Part shown: positions 38,166 through 47,044 of the stretch, in pieces
Layout of the letters: every line of letters starts with the position of its first letter
Numbering within the stretch: the first letter of the stretch is position 1
Source of the DNA: Streptomyces sp. NBC_01267
Lineage (GTDB): Bacteria > Actinomycetota > Actinomycetes > Streptomycetales > Streptomycetaceae
Direction: 5' to 3'
Length of the DNA stretch: 64,000 nucleotides
Assembly (NCBI RefSeq): GCF_036241575.1
Contig: NZ_CP108455.1
Location: 2,804,501 to 2,868,500, forward strand
Notes under the pieces: model-generated
What the model was told of the DNA's origin: nothing
Seen by the model: only the letters and a program-made list of their open reading frames with translations
Databases searched by the model: none
Made by a program: the position numbers and the translations under genes

Positions 38166-38269
38166 ACCAACCAGGCTAACAAACCACCCTGGAAAGTGAT
38201 TCCCCCGCGCCTATTGACTCGCCGACGGCCTGCTGACGCACCGTCCGGCCTCGCGGTGACCGACGGGGA

Positions 38270-40696
38270 TCAGTCCCGCAGCAGATCCGGTACGCCCGCC
38301 CCGTCCGGCGCGTCACCCGCCGCCGAGACCACCGTGAGCTGCTGTGTGGCCCGGGTCAGCGCCACGTACAGCACCCGGAGCCCGGCCGGTGACTCGTCCG
38401 CGATCTCGGCGGGCGAGACGACCACCGTCGCGTCGTACTCCAGGCCCTTGGCCTCCAGGCTGCCGAGCGCCACCACCCGGTCGCCGAGTTCGGCCAGCCA
38501 CTTCCTGGCCTGCTCGCGCCGGTTCATGGCGACGACCACACCCACCGTGCCGTCGACCCGCTCCAGCAGCCGCCCGGCCTCCTCCCGTACGGTCCGGGCC
38601 AGGTCCCCGTCGCGTACGACGGCGAACCGCGGCTCGACCCCCGTGGAACGGACCGCCGACGGCGACTCCATCCCCGGCATGGCCAGCGCCAGCACCTTCG
38701 CCGCGAGCTCGGCGATCTCCGCCGGGTTGCGGTAGTTGACGGTCAGCGTGAAGTGGCGGCGCGGGCGGGCGCCGAGCGCCTCGTCGCGGGCATCGGCCGC
38801 CTCGTCCGGGGTCGACCAGGACGACTGGGCCGCGTCCCCGACGATCGTCCAGGTCGCCTGCCTGCCGCGGCGGCCGACCATCCGCCACTGCATGGGCGTG
38901 AGGTCCTGCGCCTCGTCGACGATGACATGGGCGTACTCGGTGCGCTCCTGCGCCAGCCGCTCGGCCCGCTCCCACTGGGTCTCCTCGCGGTGCGGCATCA
39001 GCTCCTCCAGGCCGGTGAGCTGGTCGAGCGGGTCGTACTCGCGCTTCTTCCGGGGCCGGTGCGGGGTGCCGAGCAGGGTCTGCAGCTCGTCCAGGAGCGC
39101 CACGTCGTGCACGGAGAGCGCCTCCCGCTTGAGGGCGCGGGCCAGCTTGCGCACCTCGCCCTGGTTGAGCACCCGGCGGGCCCAGCGGCCCAGCCTGCGC
39201 TCGTCGGCCATCGCGGCGAGCACCCCGCGCGGGGTCAGCTCGGGCCACCAGGCGTCCAGGAACTCCAGGAAGCTGTCCTCGTTCGACACGTCGTCGTCGA
39301 AGGTGGAGCGCAGCTCGGCGGCCAGTTCGGGGTCCGTGTAGCGCCCGCGGCCGTTGGACTTCGCCCACAGCGCGTCGAGCACCAGCCGCCGGGCGCGCGG
39401 GCGCAGCAGGTTGACGGGGGCAGTGCCGCCGAGGACGTTGTGGCGGATGCGCCGGAGCTCGTCGCCGTCCAGTTCGAGGCGCCCGCCGAAGGCGACGACG
39501 CGCAGCCGGTCCGGAGTACCACCGCGTGTCCCGTCCTGGGACGACTCCTGATCCGAACCCTGATCCGACTTCTGATCCGACTTCTGATCCGACGGGGACT
39601 CGCCGAAGGCCAGCTGCTCGCCCTCCTGGGCGCCGCCACGGCTCCTGCCCCGGGCCGGGCGGCCCGAGCTGCCCTCCAGGGCCCCACGGGCCGCTCTGCG
39701 CAGCACCTGGAGCATCCGGGAGGAGCCCTTGATGCGGGCGACGGCCGGCTCGTCGTACGCCGTCGCCTCCGCGCCGTCCACCAGCGAGCCGACCGCCCGG
39801 ATCGCGACCTGTCCCTCCTCGCCGAGCGAGGGCAGCACGCCCTCGGTGTACGCCACGAGCAGCGGCGTCGGCGAGACGATCAGGATGCCGCCCGCGTACC
39901 GGCGGCGGTCCTGGTAGAGCAGGTACGCGGCCCGGTGCAGCGCGACGGCCGTCTTGCCGGTGCCGGGCCCGCCCGACACCTCGGTGACCGACGCGGCGGG
40001 CGCCCGGATCACCAGGTCCTGTTCGGCCTGGATGGACGAGACGATGTCCCGCATGGTGTGGCTGCGGGCCTGCCCGAGGGCGGCCATCAGCGCGCCGTCC
40101 CCGACGACGGCCAGTTCCGTGCCGCCCAGGGCCGCGGTCAGCTCGGGGCGCATCAGGTCGTCCTCGACGCCGAGGACCTTGCGGCCCTTGGACCGGATCA
40201 CCCTGCGGCGCACCACCCGGCCCGGGTCGACGGGCGTCGAGCGGTAGAAGGGCGCCGCCGCGGGGGCCCGCCAGTCGATGACCAGCGGGGAGTAGTCGGA
40301 GTCCAGCACGCCGATCCGGCCGATGTGCAGGGTCTCCGCGATGTCGGCGGTGTTGTCGGGCCGTACGGCGTCCTCGGCGGGCTCCACGGCGGTGTACGCG
40401 CCGTCCGGGCCCTTCTTGCCGTCCTTGCCCAGGAGCAGGTCGACGCGGCCGAAGAGGAAGTCCTCGAACTCGTTGTTGAGGCGGTTGAGGTGGATGCCCG
40501 CCCGGAAGACCTGGGCGTCCCGCTCGGCGAGCGCACCGGGCGTACCGACCTGGCCGCGCTGGGCGGCGTCGTTCATGAGGAATTCAGCCTCGTGGATCTT
40601 CTCCTCAAGGCGGCGGTACACCTGGTCCAGGTGCTCCTGCTCGATCGCGATCTCGCGGTCTCTGACCGAGTCGACAGCGGCATCCTGCGCGGCCAC
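38270..40696 (-). CDS. HelD/HelR-type UvrD-like helicase
   Basis: An 808-residue superfamily 1 protein of the HelD type, which removes RNA polymerase from DNA. The N-terminal coiled coil (REIAIEQEHLDQVYRRLEEK) would enter the polymerase secondary channel. Walker A is EVSGGPGTGKTAVALHRAAY, the Walker B motif VIVDEAQDLTPMQW and the late motifs VNYRNPAEIAE and VLYVALTRATQQL are complete. A disordered insert (SDQKSDQKSDQGSDQESSQ, about residues 366-385) is encoded by a tandem repeat. Some actinobacterial relatives (HelR) protect against rifamycins. A rifamycin-associated element was not recognised upstream. A strong promoter is visible. Confidence 0.9.
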   Translation of the reverse strand: MAAQDAAVDSVRDREIAIEQEHLDQVYRRLEEKIHEAEFLMNDAAQRGQVGTPGALAERDAQVFRAGIHLNRLNNEFEDFLFGRVDLLLGKDGKKGPDGAYTAVEPAEDAVRPDNTADIAETLHIGRIGVLDSDYSPLVIDWRAPAAAPFYRSTPVDPGRVVRRRVIRSKGRKVLGVEDDLMRPELTAALGGTELAVVGDGALMAALGQARSHTMRDIVSSIQAEQDLVIRAPAASVTEVSGGPGTGKTAVALHRAAYLLYQDRRRYAGGILIVSPTPLLVAYTEGVLPSLGEEGQVAIRAVGSLVDGAEATAYDEPAVARIKGSSRMLQVLRRAARGALEGSSGRPARGRSRGGAQEGEQLAFGESPSDQKSDQKSDQGSDQESSQDGTRGGTPDRLRVVAFGGRLELDGDELRRIRHNVLGGTAPVNLLRPRARRLVLDALWAKSNGRGRYTDPELAAELRSTFDDDVSNEDSFLEFLDAWWPELTPRGVLAAMADERRLGRWARRVLNQGEVRKLARALKREALSVHDVALLDELQTLLGTPHRPRKKREYDPLDQLTGLEELMPHREETQWERAERLAQERTEYAHVIVDEAQDLTPMQWRMVGRRGRQATWTIVGDAAQSSWSTPDEAADARDEALGARPRRHFTLTVNYRNPAEIAELAAKVLALAMPGMESPSAVRSTGVEPRFAVVRDGDLARTVREEAGRLLERVDGTVGVVVAMNRREQARKWLAELGDRVVALGSLEAKGLEYDATVVVSPAEIADESPAGLRVLYVALTRATQQLTVVSAAGDAPDGAGVPDLLRD
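39548..39595 (-). repeat. 12-bp in-frame tandem repeat in the HelD gene
   Basis: Four units beginning CTGATCCGA at 39548, 39560, 39572 and 39584 encode repeated SDQK/SDQG tetrapeptides. The period keeps the frame, so copy-number change would alter only the insert length. Confidence 0.85.
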
Positions 40697-40732
40697 TGAG
40701 GCCCCCTTCTTGCATGCATTGGGCGACCGTCA

Positions 40733-40761
40733 ACCCTATGCGAAGGCGGAGCTTATGTCAG
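40733..40761 (-). promoter_or_regulatory. Promoter of the HelD-type gene
   Basis: On the minus strand CTGACA (-35, 40761-40756) is separated by 17 bases from TAGGGT (-10, 40738-40733). This closely fits the streptomycete housekeeping consensus and leaves a leader of about 30 bases. Confidence 0.65.
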
Positions 40762-40929
40762 GCGGCGTTCAGCGGGTGTTCAGGGGGGTTGGGGAGAGCC
40801 CCCTGAAGTCCGCGGGGCAGGGAGCCGCCGGAGCACCCCGGAAGTCCGCCGCGGAGGGGTGGCCGCGGCGAGCGGGCCCCGGGCCCCCTCGGCAGCGGGC
40901 CCCCCTCCGCGGCGGGCCACCGGCGAACC

Positions 40930-41511
40930 TCAGGTGCGGGCCGCGACGGCCGCCCTGCGCCGGTGTCTGGCGACCCGCTCCCGGTTGCCGCAGACCTCGC
41001 TGGAGCACCAGCGGCGGCGGTGCCCCCGTGAGGTGTCCAGATAGAGCCGACGGCAGTTGTCGCCCTCGCACTGGCGCAGCAGGGCGCGGGCCGCGGGGTC
41101 GGTGAGCAGGTCGACGGCGTCGCGGGCGACGACGGCCAGCAGGGCGGCCGGACCGGGAACCGCGGCCAGCTCCCCGACGAGCCTGCCACCCGCGCCGCGC
41201 ACGGCCCGCAGGACCGGAGGCGCGACCGCCGCGCGGGCGTTGACCTCGGCCAGGGCTCTCTCCGCCACGCGTCCGCCAACCTCGGCCCGTATCAACTCCG
41301 CGATGTGGCAGCGGAGTTCGATGAAAGCGGCCACCCAGTCGGCGTCCGGCACCGGCAGCGGCGTACCGGCCGGGACCAGCCCGGAACCGGTGAGCCAGGC
41401 GGCCAGTCGCCGCCCGCAGTCGAGTTGTTCGACGGCTTCCGACTCCGTCGCCAACAGGTCCAGGCAGATGCGCCCTGAATCGAACCGCAACTCGTACGCG
41501 TGCGTACCCAT
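40930..41511 (-). CDS. CGNR zinc-finger regulator (ABATE domain)
   Basis: A 193-residue protein. An N-terminal stress-response ABATE domain (YELRFDSGRICLDLLATES) precedes the C-terminal zinc finger CEGDNCRRLYLDTSRGHRR and WCSSEVCGNRERVARHR. The four cysteines and the CGNR signature are intact. These are presumed transcription factors. It stands upstream of nothing on its strand but the HelD-type gene. Confidence 0.9.
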   Translation of the reverse strand: MGTHAYELRFDSGRICLDLLATESEAVEQLDCGRRLAAWLTGSGLVPAGTPLPVPDADWVAAFIELRCHIAELIRAEVGGRVAERALAEVNARAAVAPPVLRAVRGAGGRLVGELAAVPGPAALLAVVARDAVDLLTDPAARALLRQCEGDNCRRLYLDTSRGHRRRWCSSEVCGNRERVARHRRRAAVAART

Positions 41512-41564
41512 ACCCCTTACAGTGCCCGGCCGCACGCCGCCCCGTAACCCCCTGTCGGCCGCGC

Positions 41565-42104
41565 TCAGTTCCCGTCGTGCAGGATCCGCTGGAAGAGCCG
41601 GTGGTCGCGCCACTCGCCGTTGATGTGCAGATAGCGAGGGGCGACACCGTACGGCTCGAAGCCGCACCTGGTGAGGACCCGCTGCGAGGCCACGTTGTCG
41701 AGCAGCGTTCCGGCCTCGACGCGGTGCAGCCCGAGCTCGTCCCGCGCGACCCGGCACATCTCCTCCACGGCGCCGGACGCGACACCGCGGCCCGTGCAGC
41801 CGGCGTCCACCCAGTAGCCGAGGGTGGCACTGCGGAACGGTCCGAGGGCGATGCTGTTGAGCGTGATGGTGCCCACGAGGCGCCCGCTCGTGGTCTCCTC
41901 CATCACCCACGGCAGCACCCGCCCGGCGTCCCGGTCGGCCAGCGTGCTCCGCAGCCGGTCCAGCTGGCCCGCACCCGTGAAGAAGGACTCTGGCCTGTCC
42001 GGCTCCCAGGGCCGCAGATGTTCGCGGTTGCGGCGGTAGGCGGCGGCGAGCGGCTCGGCGTCGGACAGCGCGGCCGAGCGCAGGAGTATGCCGTCGATCA
42101 TCAT
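41565..42104 (-). CDS. GNAT acetyltransferase (RimJ/RimL type)
   Basis: A 179-residue acyltransferase starting at ATG 42104 (ATG 42101 also possible). It shows the GNAT acetyl-CoA motif TGRGVASGAVEEMCRVARDE after GYWVDAGC, and VLTRCGFEPYGVAPRYL near the C-terminus. The likely substrate is a protein N-terminus or a small amine. No functional link to neighbours is evident. Confidence 0.92.
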   Translation of the reverse strand: MMIDGILLRSAALSDAEPLAAAYRRNREHLRPWEPDRPESFFTGAGQLDRLRSTLADRDAGRVLPWVMEETTSGRLVGTITLNSIALGPFRSATLGYWVDAGCTGRGVASGAVEEMCRVARDELGLHRVEAGTLLDNVASQRVLTRCGFEPYGVAPRYLHINGEWRDHRLFQRILHDGN

Positions 42105-42211
42105 TTCTGCACGGTAACCCGGGGCCGGACGTACCGTGATCCGACGGCCGCTGAAACGGACCGTGCTGTCGGCCGCCCCGGAGCCCCCGGCCCCACGATG
42201 CGCGGACCGCC

Positions 42212-43348
42212 CTACCCCACGTGCGCCCCCGGCTCCAGCTCCAGCCGGTAGCCCCGTTTGACGACCGTCCGGATCAGCTCCGGCGAGCCGAGGGCCGTAC
42301 GCAGCCGGGTCATCGCCGTCTCCACGGCGTGTTCGTCGCGGCCCGCCCCGGGCAGCGCCGTCAGCAGCTCCGCGCGGGACACCACCCGGCCCGGCCGGCG
42401 GGCGAGCGTACGCAGCAGGGCCATGCCCGCCGGGGACACCGGGCGCAGGGTGTCGTCCACCAGGACCGCCTGGCCACGGATCTGGACCCGATGGCCCGCC
42501 ACGGGCAACACCGGTGCTCCGGCGGGGAGTTGCTCGCAGAGGAGCTGGACCATCGGGGCCAGCCTGAAGCGTTCCGGCTGGAGCGTGCCGACCCCCTCGG
42601 CCTGAAGGGGCCGCGCGGTGACCGGGCCCACGCAGAGGGCCAGGACGTCCCGGCCGAGCGCGGCCAGCAGTTCCGTACGCAGTCCCCGCACCTCCGCACG
42701 GGCCAGCAGCGAGACGGCCGCGGGCGCGCTGGTGAAGGTCAGGGCGTCGACGGAACGGGCGAGCGTGTCGTCCAGCAGACGGTCGAGCGGGCCGATGTCC
42801 TCGGGCGCCACCCACCGGTACACCGGTACGCCGACGACCTCGGCGCCCGCCGCCCGCAGCGCGTCCACGAACCCCGGCACCGGTTCGCCGTGCAGCTGGA
42901 TCGCGATCCGCCGGCCGTCGACGCCCTCGGCGAGCAGCCGGTCCAGCACCTCCGCCATCGACTCGGACGCGGGCGACCAGGTCTCGGTCAGTCCGGCGGC
43001 CCGGATCGCGCCCTTGACCTTGGGGCCGCGGGCGAGGATCTCCGTCCCGCGCAGCAGGTCGACGAGCGCCCCGGCGGGGCCCCAGCCGTCCGCGGCCTCG
43101 ATCCACCCGCGGAACCCGATGGCGGTGGTCGCGACGACGACATCGGGCGGATCGGCGGTCAACTCGGCGGTGGCCGACCGGAGTTCGCTGTCGTCGGCCA
43201 GCGGTACGGTGCGCAGCGCGGGCGCGTGCCGGACCGTAGCGCCACGCCGCTGGAGCAGCGCGACGAGCTCTTCGGCCCGCCGGGCGGCGGTCACGCCGAC
43301 GGTGAATCCGGCAAGGGGGCCGGGCCGGGGTGGTGCGGTGTCCTGCAT
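42212..43348 (-). CDS. nnaR: Uroporphyrinogen-III synthase-like regulator of nitrate/nitrite assimilation
   Basis: A 378-residue fusion of a HemD-like two-lobed domain (about 1-265, from FTVGVTAARRAEELVALLQR to CVGPVTARPLQAEG) and a C-terminal OmpR-type winged helix (DTLRPVSPAGMALLRTLARR to MTRLRTALGSPELIRTVVKRG). This fusion is known as NnaR, a GlnR target that helps activate nitrate and nitrite genes. A GlnR-like site sits just upstream. The domain may still make uroporphyrinogen III for siroheme, but a separate hemD is usual. The name rests on architecture and remembered synteny. Confidence 0.88.
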   Translation of the reverse strand: MQDTAPPRPGPLAGFTVGVTAARRAEELVALLQRRGATVRHAPALRTVPLADDSELRSATAELTADPPDVVVATTAIGFRGWIEAADGWGPAGALVDLLRGTEILARGPKVKGAIRAAGLTETWSPASESMAEVLDRLLAEGVDGRRIAIQLHGEPVPGFVDALRAAGAEVVGVPVYRWVAPEDIGPLDRLLDDTLARSVDALTFTSAPAAVSLLARAEVRGLRTELLAALGRDVLALCVGPVTARPLQAEGVGTLQPERFRLAPMVQLLCEQLPAGAPVLPVAGHRVQIRGQAVLVDDTLRPVSPAGMALLRTLARRPGRVVSRAELLTALPGAGRDEHAVETAMTRLRTALGSPELIRTVVKRGYRLELEPGAHVG

Positions 43349-43391
43349 GGTCGGCGAGTCTCCCAGGAACGCGTGACGGGTGCGGCCCGAC

Positions 43392-43421
43392 AGTAATTCC
43401 TGAGTAATTCCTGGGTGTTAC
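43392..43421 (-). promoter_or_regulatory. GlnR-like box upstream of nnaR
   Basis: On the minus strand GTAAC is followed after six bases by GAATT, and CAGGAATTACT is repeated directly at an 11-base step. GlnR sites have the pattern gTnAc-n6-GaAAc, so the fit is good for the first half and partial for the second. It lies 44 bases before the nnaR start. Confidence 0.55.
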
Positions 43422-43447
43422 GCCCGCGTGTCACCCGGTTCCGCAGG

Positions 43448-43509
43448 GGGAGCCGCGCCCGCGAACCCCCTGCGTGGCGGGAGCCGCGCCCCGGAACCCC
43501 CTGCGTGCC
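43448..43509. repeat. 31-bp direct repeat, two copies
   Basis: Units starting GGGAGCCGCGCCC at 43448 and 43479 share about 27 of 31 bases. They lie between the nnaR promoter and the acyltransferase gene end. Confidence 0.75.
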
Positions 43510-43517
43510 GACGGGAT

Positions 43518-44816
43518 CTACGCCCGTGTCTCCCCCGGCGCCGCCCGCCGCCCGCCCGGCCACCGTCCGGTGCGCCGGTCCGCGCGCCCCGCGCCGTCGG
43601 GCCAGAGCCGGGGTCGGCGCCCGGCCGCCAGGTCCTCGATCCAGCCCACCGCCAGCACCGTCAGGCCGATCAGCGGCCAGACCGCCACGAACATCCAGAC
43701 GTTGTACGTCGTGGTCAGCAGGGTGTCGAACCGGTCCTCGACGAACGGGATGTTGTACAGCTGGTCGATCAGCGGCACGGTGGCCATGATCAGCGCGTTG
43801 TGCCAGAGGTAGACGGTCACCGCGCGGTTGTTGGTCAGCGTGATCACCCGGTCGAACTTCGCCAGTCCGGCGGGCAGTTGATGCCAGGAGGGCGAGTACG
43901 CGAGGAGCAGCGCGCAGGCGCCCAGCGACCAGGTGGCCTGCGCGAGCGGGATGTCGTTGAGGTCCCAGCCGTCCGGGCCGAGGTGGCCGGACGCCCACCA
44001 GAGGCCGAAGCCCATCACCGGGACCGCACAGGACACCAGGAAGTACCGCGGGACCTTCCGGAGCAGTCCGTCCTGGTGGGCGAAGCCCAGGATCCAGCAG
44101 GAGCCGTAGACCGCGAAGTCCGTGAGCGCCAGGCCGAATTCGCCGGGGACCGTCACCAGTCCGGTACCCACCACCGCGGTCAGCGCGAGAGGCGCGAACA
44201 GCGTCGGCCACGGGAGCCTGCGGAACGCCTTGAGCAGCAGCGGCGAGAGCAGTACGAACCAGAGGTAGGCGCGCAGGTACCAGAGCGGCCCCACCGCCTG
44301 GTCCGGCCAGCTCTGTTCCAGCCAGCCGGACGCGGAGCCGAGCGAGTCCGGGTACGGCGGGGCGCCGACCGGTACGACGTAGAGGAGCACCTTCGTGACG
44401 GAGGGCCGCCACCCGGCGTACACCATCATCCCGACCATCAGCGCGCCGAACGCCCACATCGGCGGCAGCAGCCGGCGGACCCGGCCACGGATGACGCCCC
44501 ACGCGGGGCGGGCCAGTGAGCGGGCCATGAGCGAGCCGGCGAGCGCGAACATCACGCCCATGGACGGGAAGACGACGGACAGCCAGGCCCAGCCGAAGAG
44601 GTGGTAGAAGACCACCCGGACCAGGGCCGTGGTGCGCAGCAGGTCGAGATAACGGTCGCGGCCCGGCGGACGGGTCGGAGGGCGGTTCGGAGCGGGCGGA
44701 CCCGGCGGGGCCGGGGTGGCTGCTGGGGTGGTGGCTGCGGTAGTGGCCCCGGCGCCGTCCGGAGAAGCGCCCGGCGTCGTGCCCGGCGTGATGCCCGGCG
44801 TGGTGGTGGCGGTCAT
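43518..44816 (-). CDS. matA: Membrane acyltransferase of the mat locus
   Basis: A 432-residue integral membrane acyltransferase 3 family protein with about 10 helices. DRYLDLLRTTALVRVVFYHL contains the family's catalytic-region histidine. The first 50 residues are a Thr/Pro/Ala-rich lead with TPGITPGTTPGASP repeats. ATG overlaps the polysaccharide synthase stop by four bases, so it is coupled. It probably acylates the glycan made by that enzyme. The name matA is used by analogy with the matAB locus for mycelial pellet formation and is less certain than matB. Confidence 0.85.
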   Translation of the reverse strand: MTATTTPGITPGTTPGASPDGAGATTAATTPAATPAPPGPPAPNRPPTRPPGRDRYLDLLRTTALVRVVFYHLFGWAWLSVVFPSMGVMFALAGSLMARSLARPAWGVIRGRVRRLLPPMWAFGALMVGMMVYAGWRPSVTKVLLYVVPVGAPPYPDSLGSASGWLEQSWPDQAVGPLWYLRAYLWFVLLSPLLLKAFRRLPWPTLFAPLALTAVVGTGLVTVPGEFGLALTDFAVYGSCWILGFAHQDGLLRKVPRYFLVSCAVPVMGFGLWWASGHLGPDGWDLNDIPLAQATWSLGACALLLAYSPSWHQLPAGLAKFDRVITLTNNRAVTVYLWHNALIMATVPLIDQLYNIPFVEDRFDTLLTTTYNVWMFVAVWPLIGLTVLAVGWIEDLAAGRRPRLWPDGAGRADRRTGRWPGGRRAAPGETRA

Positions 44817-47041
44817 CGGACGGGCCTCCGGTCGTCGTTGCTGTCGCTGCGGCCACTTCGGTCGCCGCCGTCACCATCGTCGCCGCTGTCACAGGCCTCC
44901 CCGACCCGCTGCCCACCGCGGCGGCGCGGGGCGGGCACGGCTCCCGGCGCCTCGACCACCCCCGTACGGCGAAGTTTCTGCCAGCGCAGCCGTCCCCCGG
45001 TGAGCGCCGTGATCCAGGACTGCAGCAGCACGGTGTACATCAGCTGCCGGTAGAGGATCTGCTGGAGCGGGAGCGACACCAGGTGGCGCAGCCGTTCCCG
45101 GTCCAGCCGGAAGGCGTACGCGGCGCACCCGCCCTGGAGGGCGAGCACCGCGAACCAGGCGAGGACGGTCTTCTGGGTCGGCCCGAAGATCAGCCCGTAC
45201 AGCAGGAAGACATCGATGAGCGGGGCCAGCAGCGGCGCCAGGACCATGAAGAGGGCCACCAGCGGCAGCCCGACCCGGCCGAACCGTCCCGACGGGCCGC
45301 GCTCGACGAAGGCGCGGCGGTGCTTCCAGATCGCCTGCATCGTCCCGTACGACCAGCGGTAGCGCTGTGACCAGAGCTGCTGCACGGTCGCGGGCGCCTC
45401 GGTCCAGGCGCGGGCGTTCTCCGCGTAGACCACGCGCCAGCCACCGCGGTGCAGGGCCATCGTGACGTCGGTGTCCTCGGCGAGGGTGTCGTCGCTCATC
45501 CCGCCGACGGCGGCCAGCGCCTCGCGGCGGAAGGCACCGACGGCGCCGGGGATCGTGGGCATGCAGCGCAGTACGTCGTACATGCGGCGGTCGAGGTTGA
45601 AGCCCATCACGTACTCGATGTGCTGCCAGGCGCCGATGAGGCTGTCCTTGTTGCCGACCTTGGCGTTGCCCGCGACCGCGCCGACCCGTGGGTCCCCGAA
45701 GGGCTGCACCAGTTCGCCGACGGTGGACGGTTCGAAGACGGTGTCGCCGTCCATCATCACGACGAGTTCGTACCGGGCGTGCGCGATACCGGTGTCGAGG
45801 GCGGCCGGCTTGCCGGAATTGCGCTGGCGCACCACCCGCACACCGGGCAGCCGCATCGCCTCGACCAGGTCAGCGGTGCCGTCCGTCGAGCCGTCGTCGA
45901 TGACGATGACCTCCACCGGGTGCTCGCTCGCCATCAGCGAACGGACGGTGTTGGCGATGCATTCCCGCTCGTTGTACGCCGGTACGAGGACGGAGACCGG
46001 TTCGGTGACCGGTGGCCCCCAGCGGAAGTCCGGGGCGCGCACCCGGCGGGCGTGTACGAAGGACAGCACCAGCATCAGTCCGAAGCGGGCGAAGACCAGG
46101 ACGCCGACCACGGCGAGGCAGACGATCAGCACCCCGGTGGCGTCGTCGGAGAGACCGACGGCGAAGACGAACGCCTTGCCGCGCCACAGCTCGGGCCCGC
46201 TGACCGGGGTCTGCGCGGACGGTGCGCCCAGCGCGTCGGTGAGGCTGGCGAACTCGTAGCCCCGGTGCTGGAGTTCGGGCAGGTAGCGGCCGAGCGCGGC
46301 GACGGTCTGCGCCCGGTTCCCGCCCGAGTCGTGCATGAGCACGATCGCGCCCCTGCCGCCCACGGGCGTGGCGTTGCGCAGGATCGTGGGGACGCCGGGC
46401 CGCTGCCAGTCCTCGCTGTCGACGGAGTCGAGCACGGTGATGTAGCCACGGCTGCCGATGTACTTCACGACCGGCCAGTTCTTGTCGTCGAGCGCGTCCG
46501 CGAACGACGAGTAGGGCGGCCGGAAGAGCGAGGAGCGGATACCGGCCGCGCCCGCGAGGGCAAGCTGTGTCTGGGAGAGCTCCCAGTCGATCCGGGTCCT
46601 GGACTGGTACGAGAGGTCGGGGTGGTTGAAGGTGTGCACGCCCACCTCGTGCCCCTCGTCGACCATGCGTCTGACCAGGCCGGGATAGCGGGAGGCCATG
46701 GTGCCGGTGACGAAGAAGACCGCGTGGGCGTGGTACTTCTTCAGCTCGTCGAGGACCTTCGGGGTCCACTCGGGGTCGGGTCCGTCGTCGAAGGTCAGGA
46801 CGATCTTGTGGTCCGGGATCCGCAGGCTGGTGGGCCCGCCCGGGGCGCGGGCGTCGATGACCGGCCCGCCGCCGAGGATGCGCCCGGGGACCTGGTCGGT
46901 CGCGGCCGGGGGGCGGACCCGGTGGTCGGCGACGATCTCGCTGTGCACGTAGCCGCGTACGACCAGCATGCCGAAGAGCGCGACGAGCAGCAGCAGCGGC
47001 AGGAGATAGCGCATGGGCACCCTGCGCCGGACGGTTCTCAT
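44813..47041 (-). CDS. matB: Bifunctional polysaccharide deacetylase / glycosyltransferase (MatB type)
   Basis: A 742-residue protein. Membrane helix 1 (about 11-28) is followed by an outside NodB deacetylase domain with TFDDGPDPEW and HTFNHPDLSY metal ligands and RPPYSSFADAL. A second membrane span then leads to a GT2 domain: LVPAYNERECIANTV, VIDDGSTDGTADL, MMDGDTVFEP, AEDTDVTMAL and the QxxRW motif SQRYRWSYGT. C-terminal helices would form the export channel. Known relatives make poly-beta-1,6-N-acetylglucosamine, the glue of mycelial pellets. The acidic, low-complexity tail (DSGDDGDGGDRSGRSDS) is unusual. Its ATG follows the upstream gene stop by three bases. Confidence 0.92.
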   Translation of the reverse strand: MRTVRRRVPMRYLLPLLLLVALFGMLVVRGYVHSEIVADHRVRPPAATDQVPGRILGGGPVIDARAPGGPTSLRIPDHKIVLTFDDGPDPEWTPKVLDELKKYHAHAVFFVTGTMASRYPGLVRRMVDEGHEVGVHTFNHPDLSYQSRTRIDWELSQTQLALAGAAGIRSSLFRPPYSSFADALDDKNWPVVKYIGSRGYITVLDSVDSEDWQRPGVPTILRNATPVGGRGAIVLMHDSGGNRAQTVAALGRYLPELQHRGYEFASLTDALGAPSAQTPVSGPELWRGKAFVFAVGLSDDATGVLIVCLAVVGVLVFARFGLMLVLSFVHARRVRAPDFRWGPPVTEPVSVLVPAYNERECIANTVRSLMASEHPVEVIVIDDGSTDGTADLVEAMRLPGVRVVRQRNSGKPAALDTGIAHARYELVVMMDGDTVFEPSTVGELVQPFGDPRVGAVAGNAKVGNKDSLIGAWQHIEYVMGFNLDRRMYDVLRCMPTIPGAVGAFRREALAAVGGMSDDTLAEDTDVTMALHRGGWRVVYAENARAWTEAPATVQQLWSQRYRWSYGTMQAIWKHRRAFVERGPSGRFGRVGLPLVALFMVLAPLLAPLIDVFLLYGLIFGPTQKTVLAWFAVLALQGGCAAYAFRLDRERLRHLVSLPLQQILYRQLMYTVLLQSWITALTGGRLRWQKLRRTGVVEAPGAVPAPRRRGGQRVGEACDSGDDGDGGDRSGRSDSNDDRRPVR

Positions 47042-47044
47042 CTT

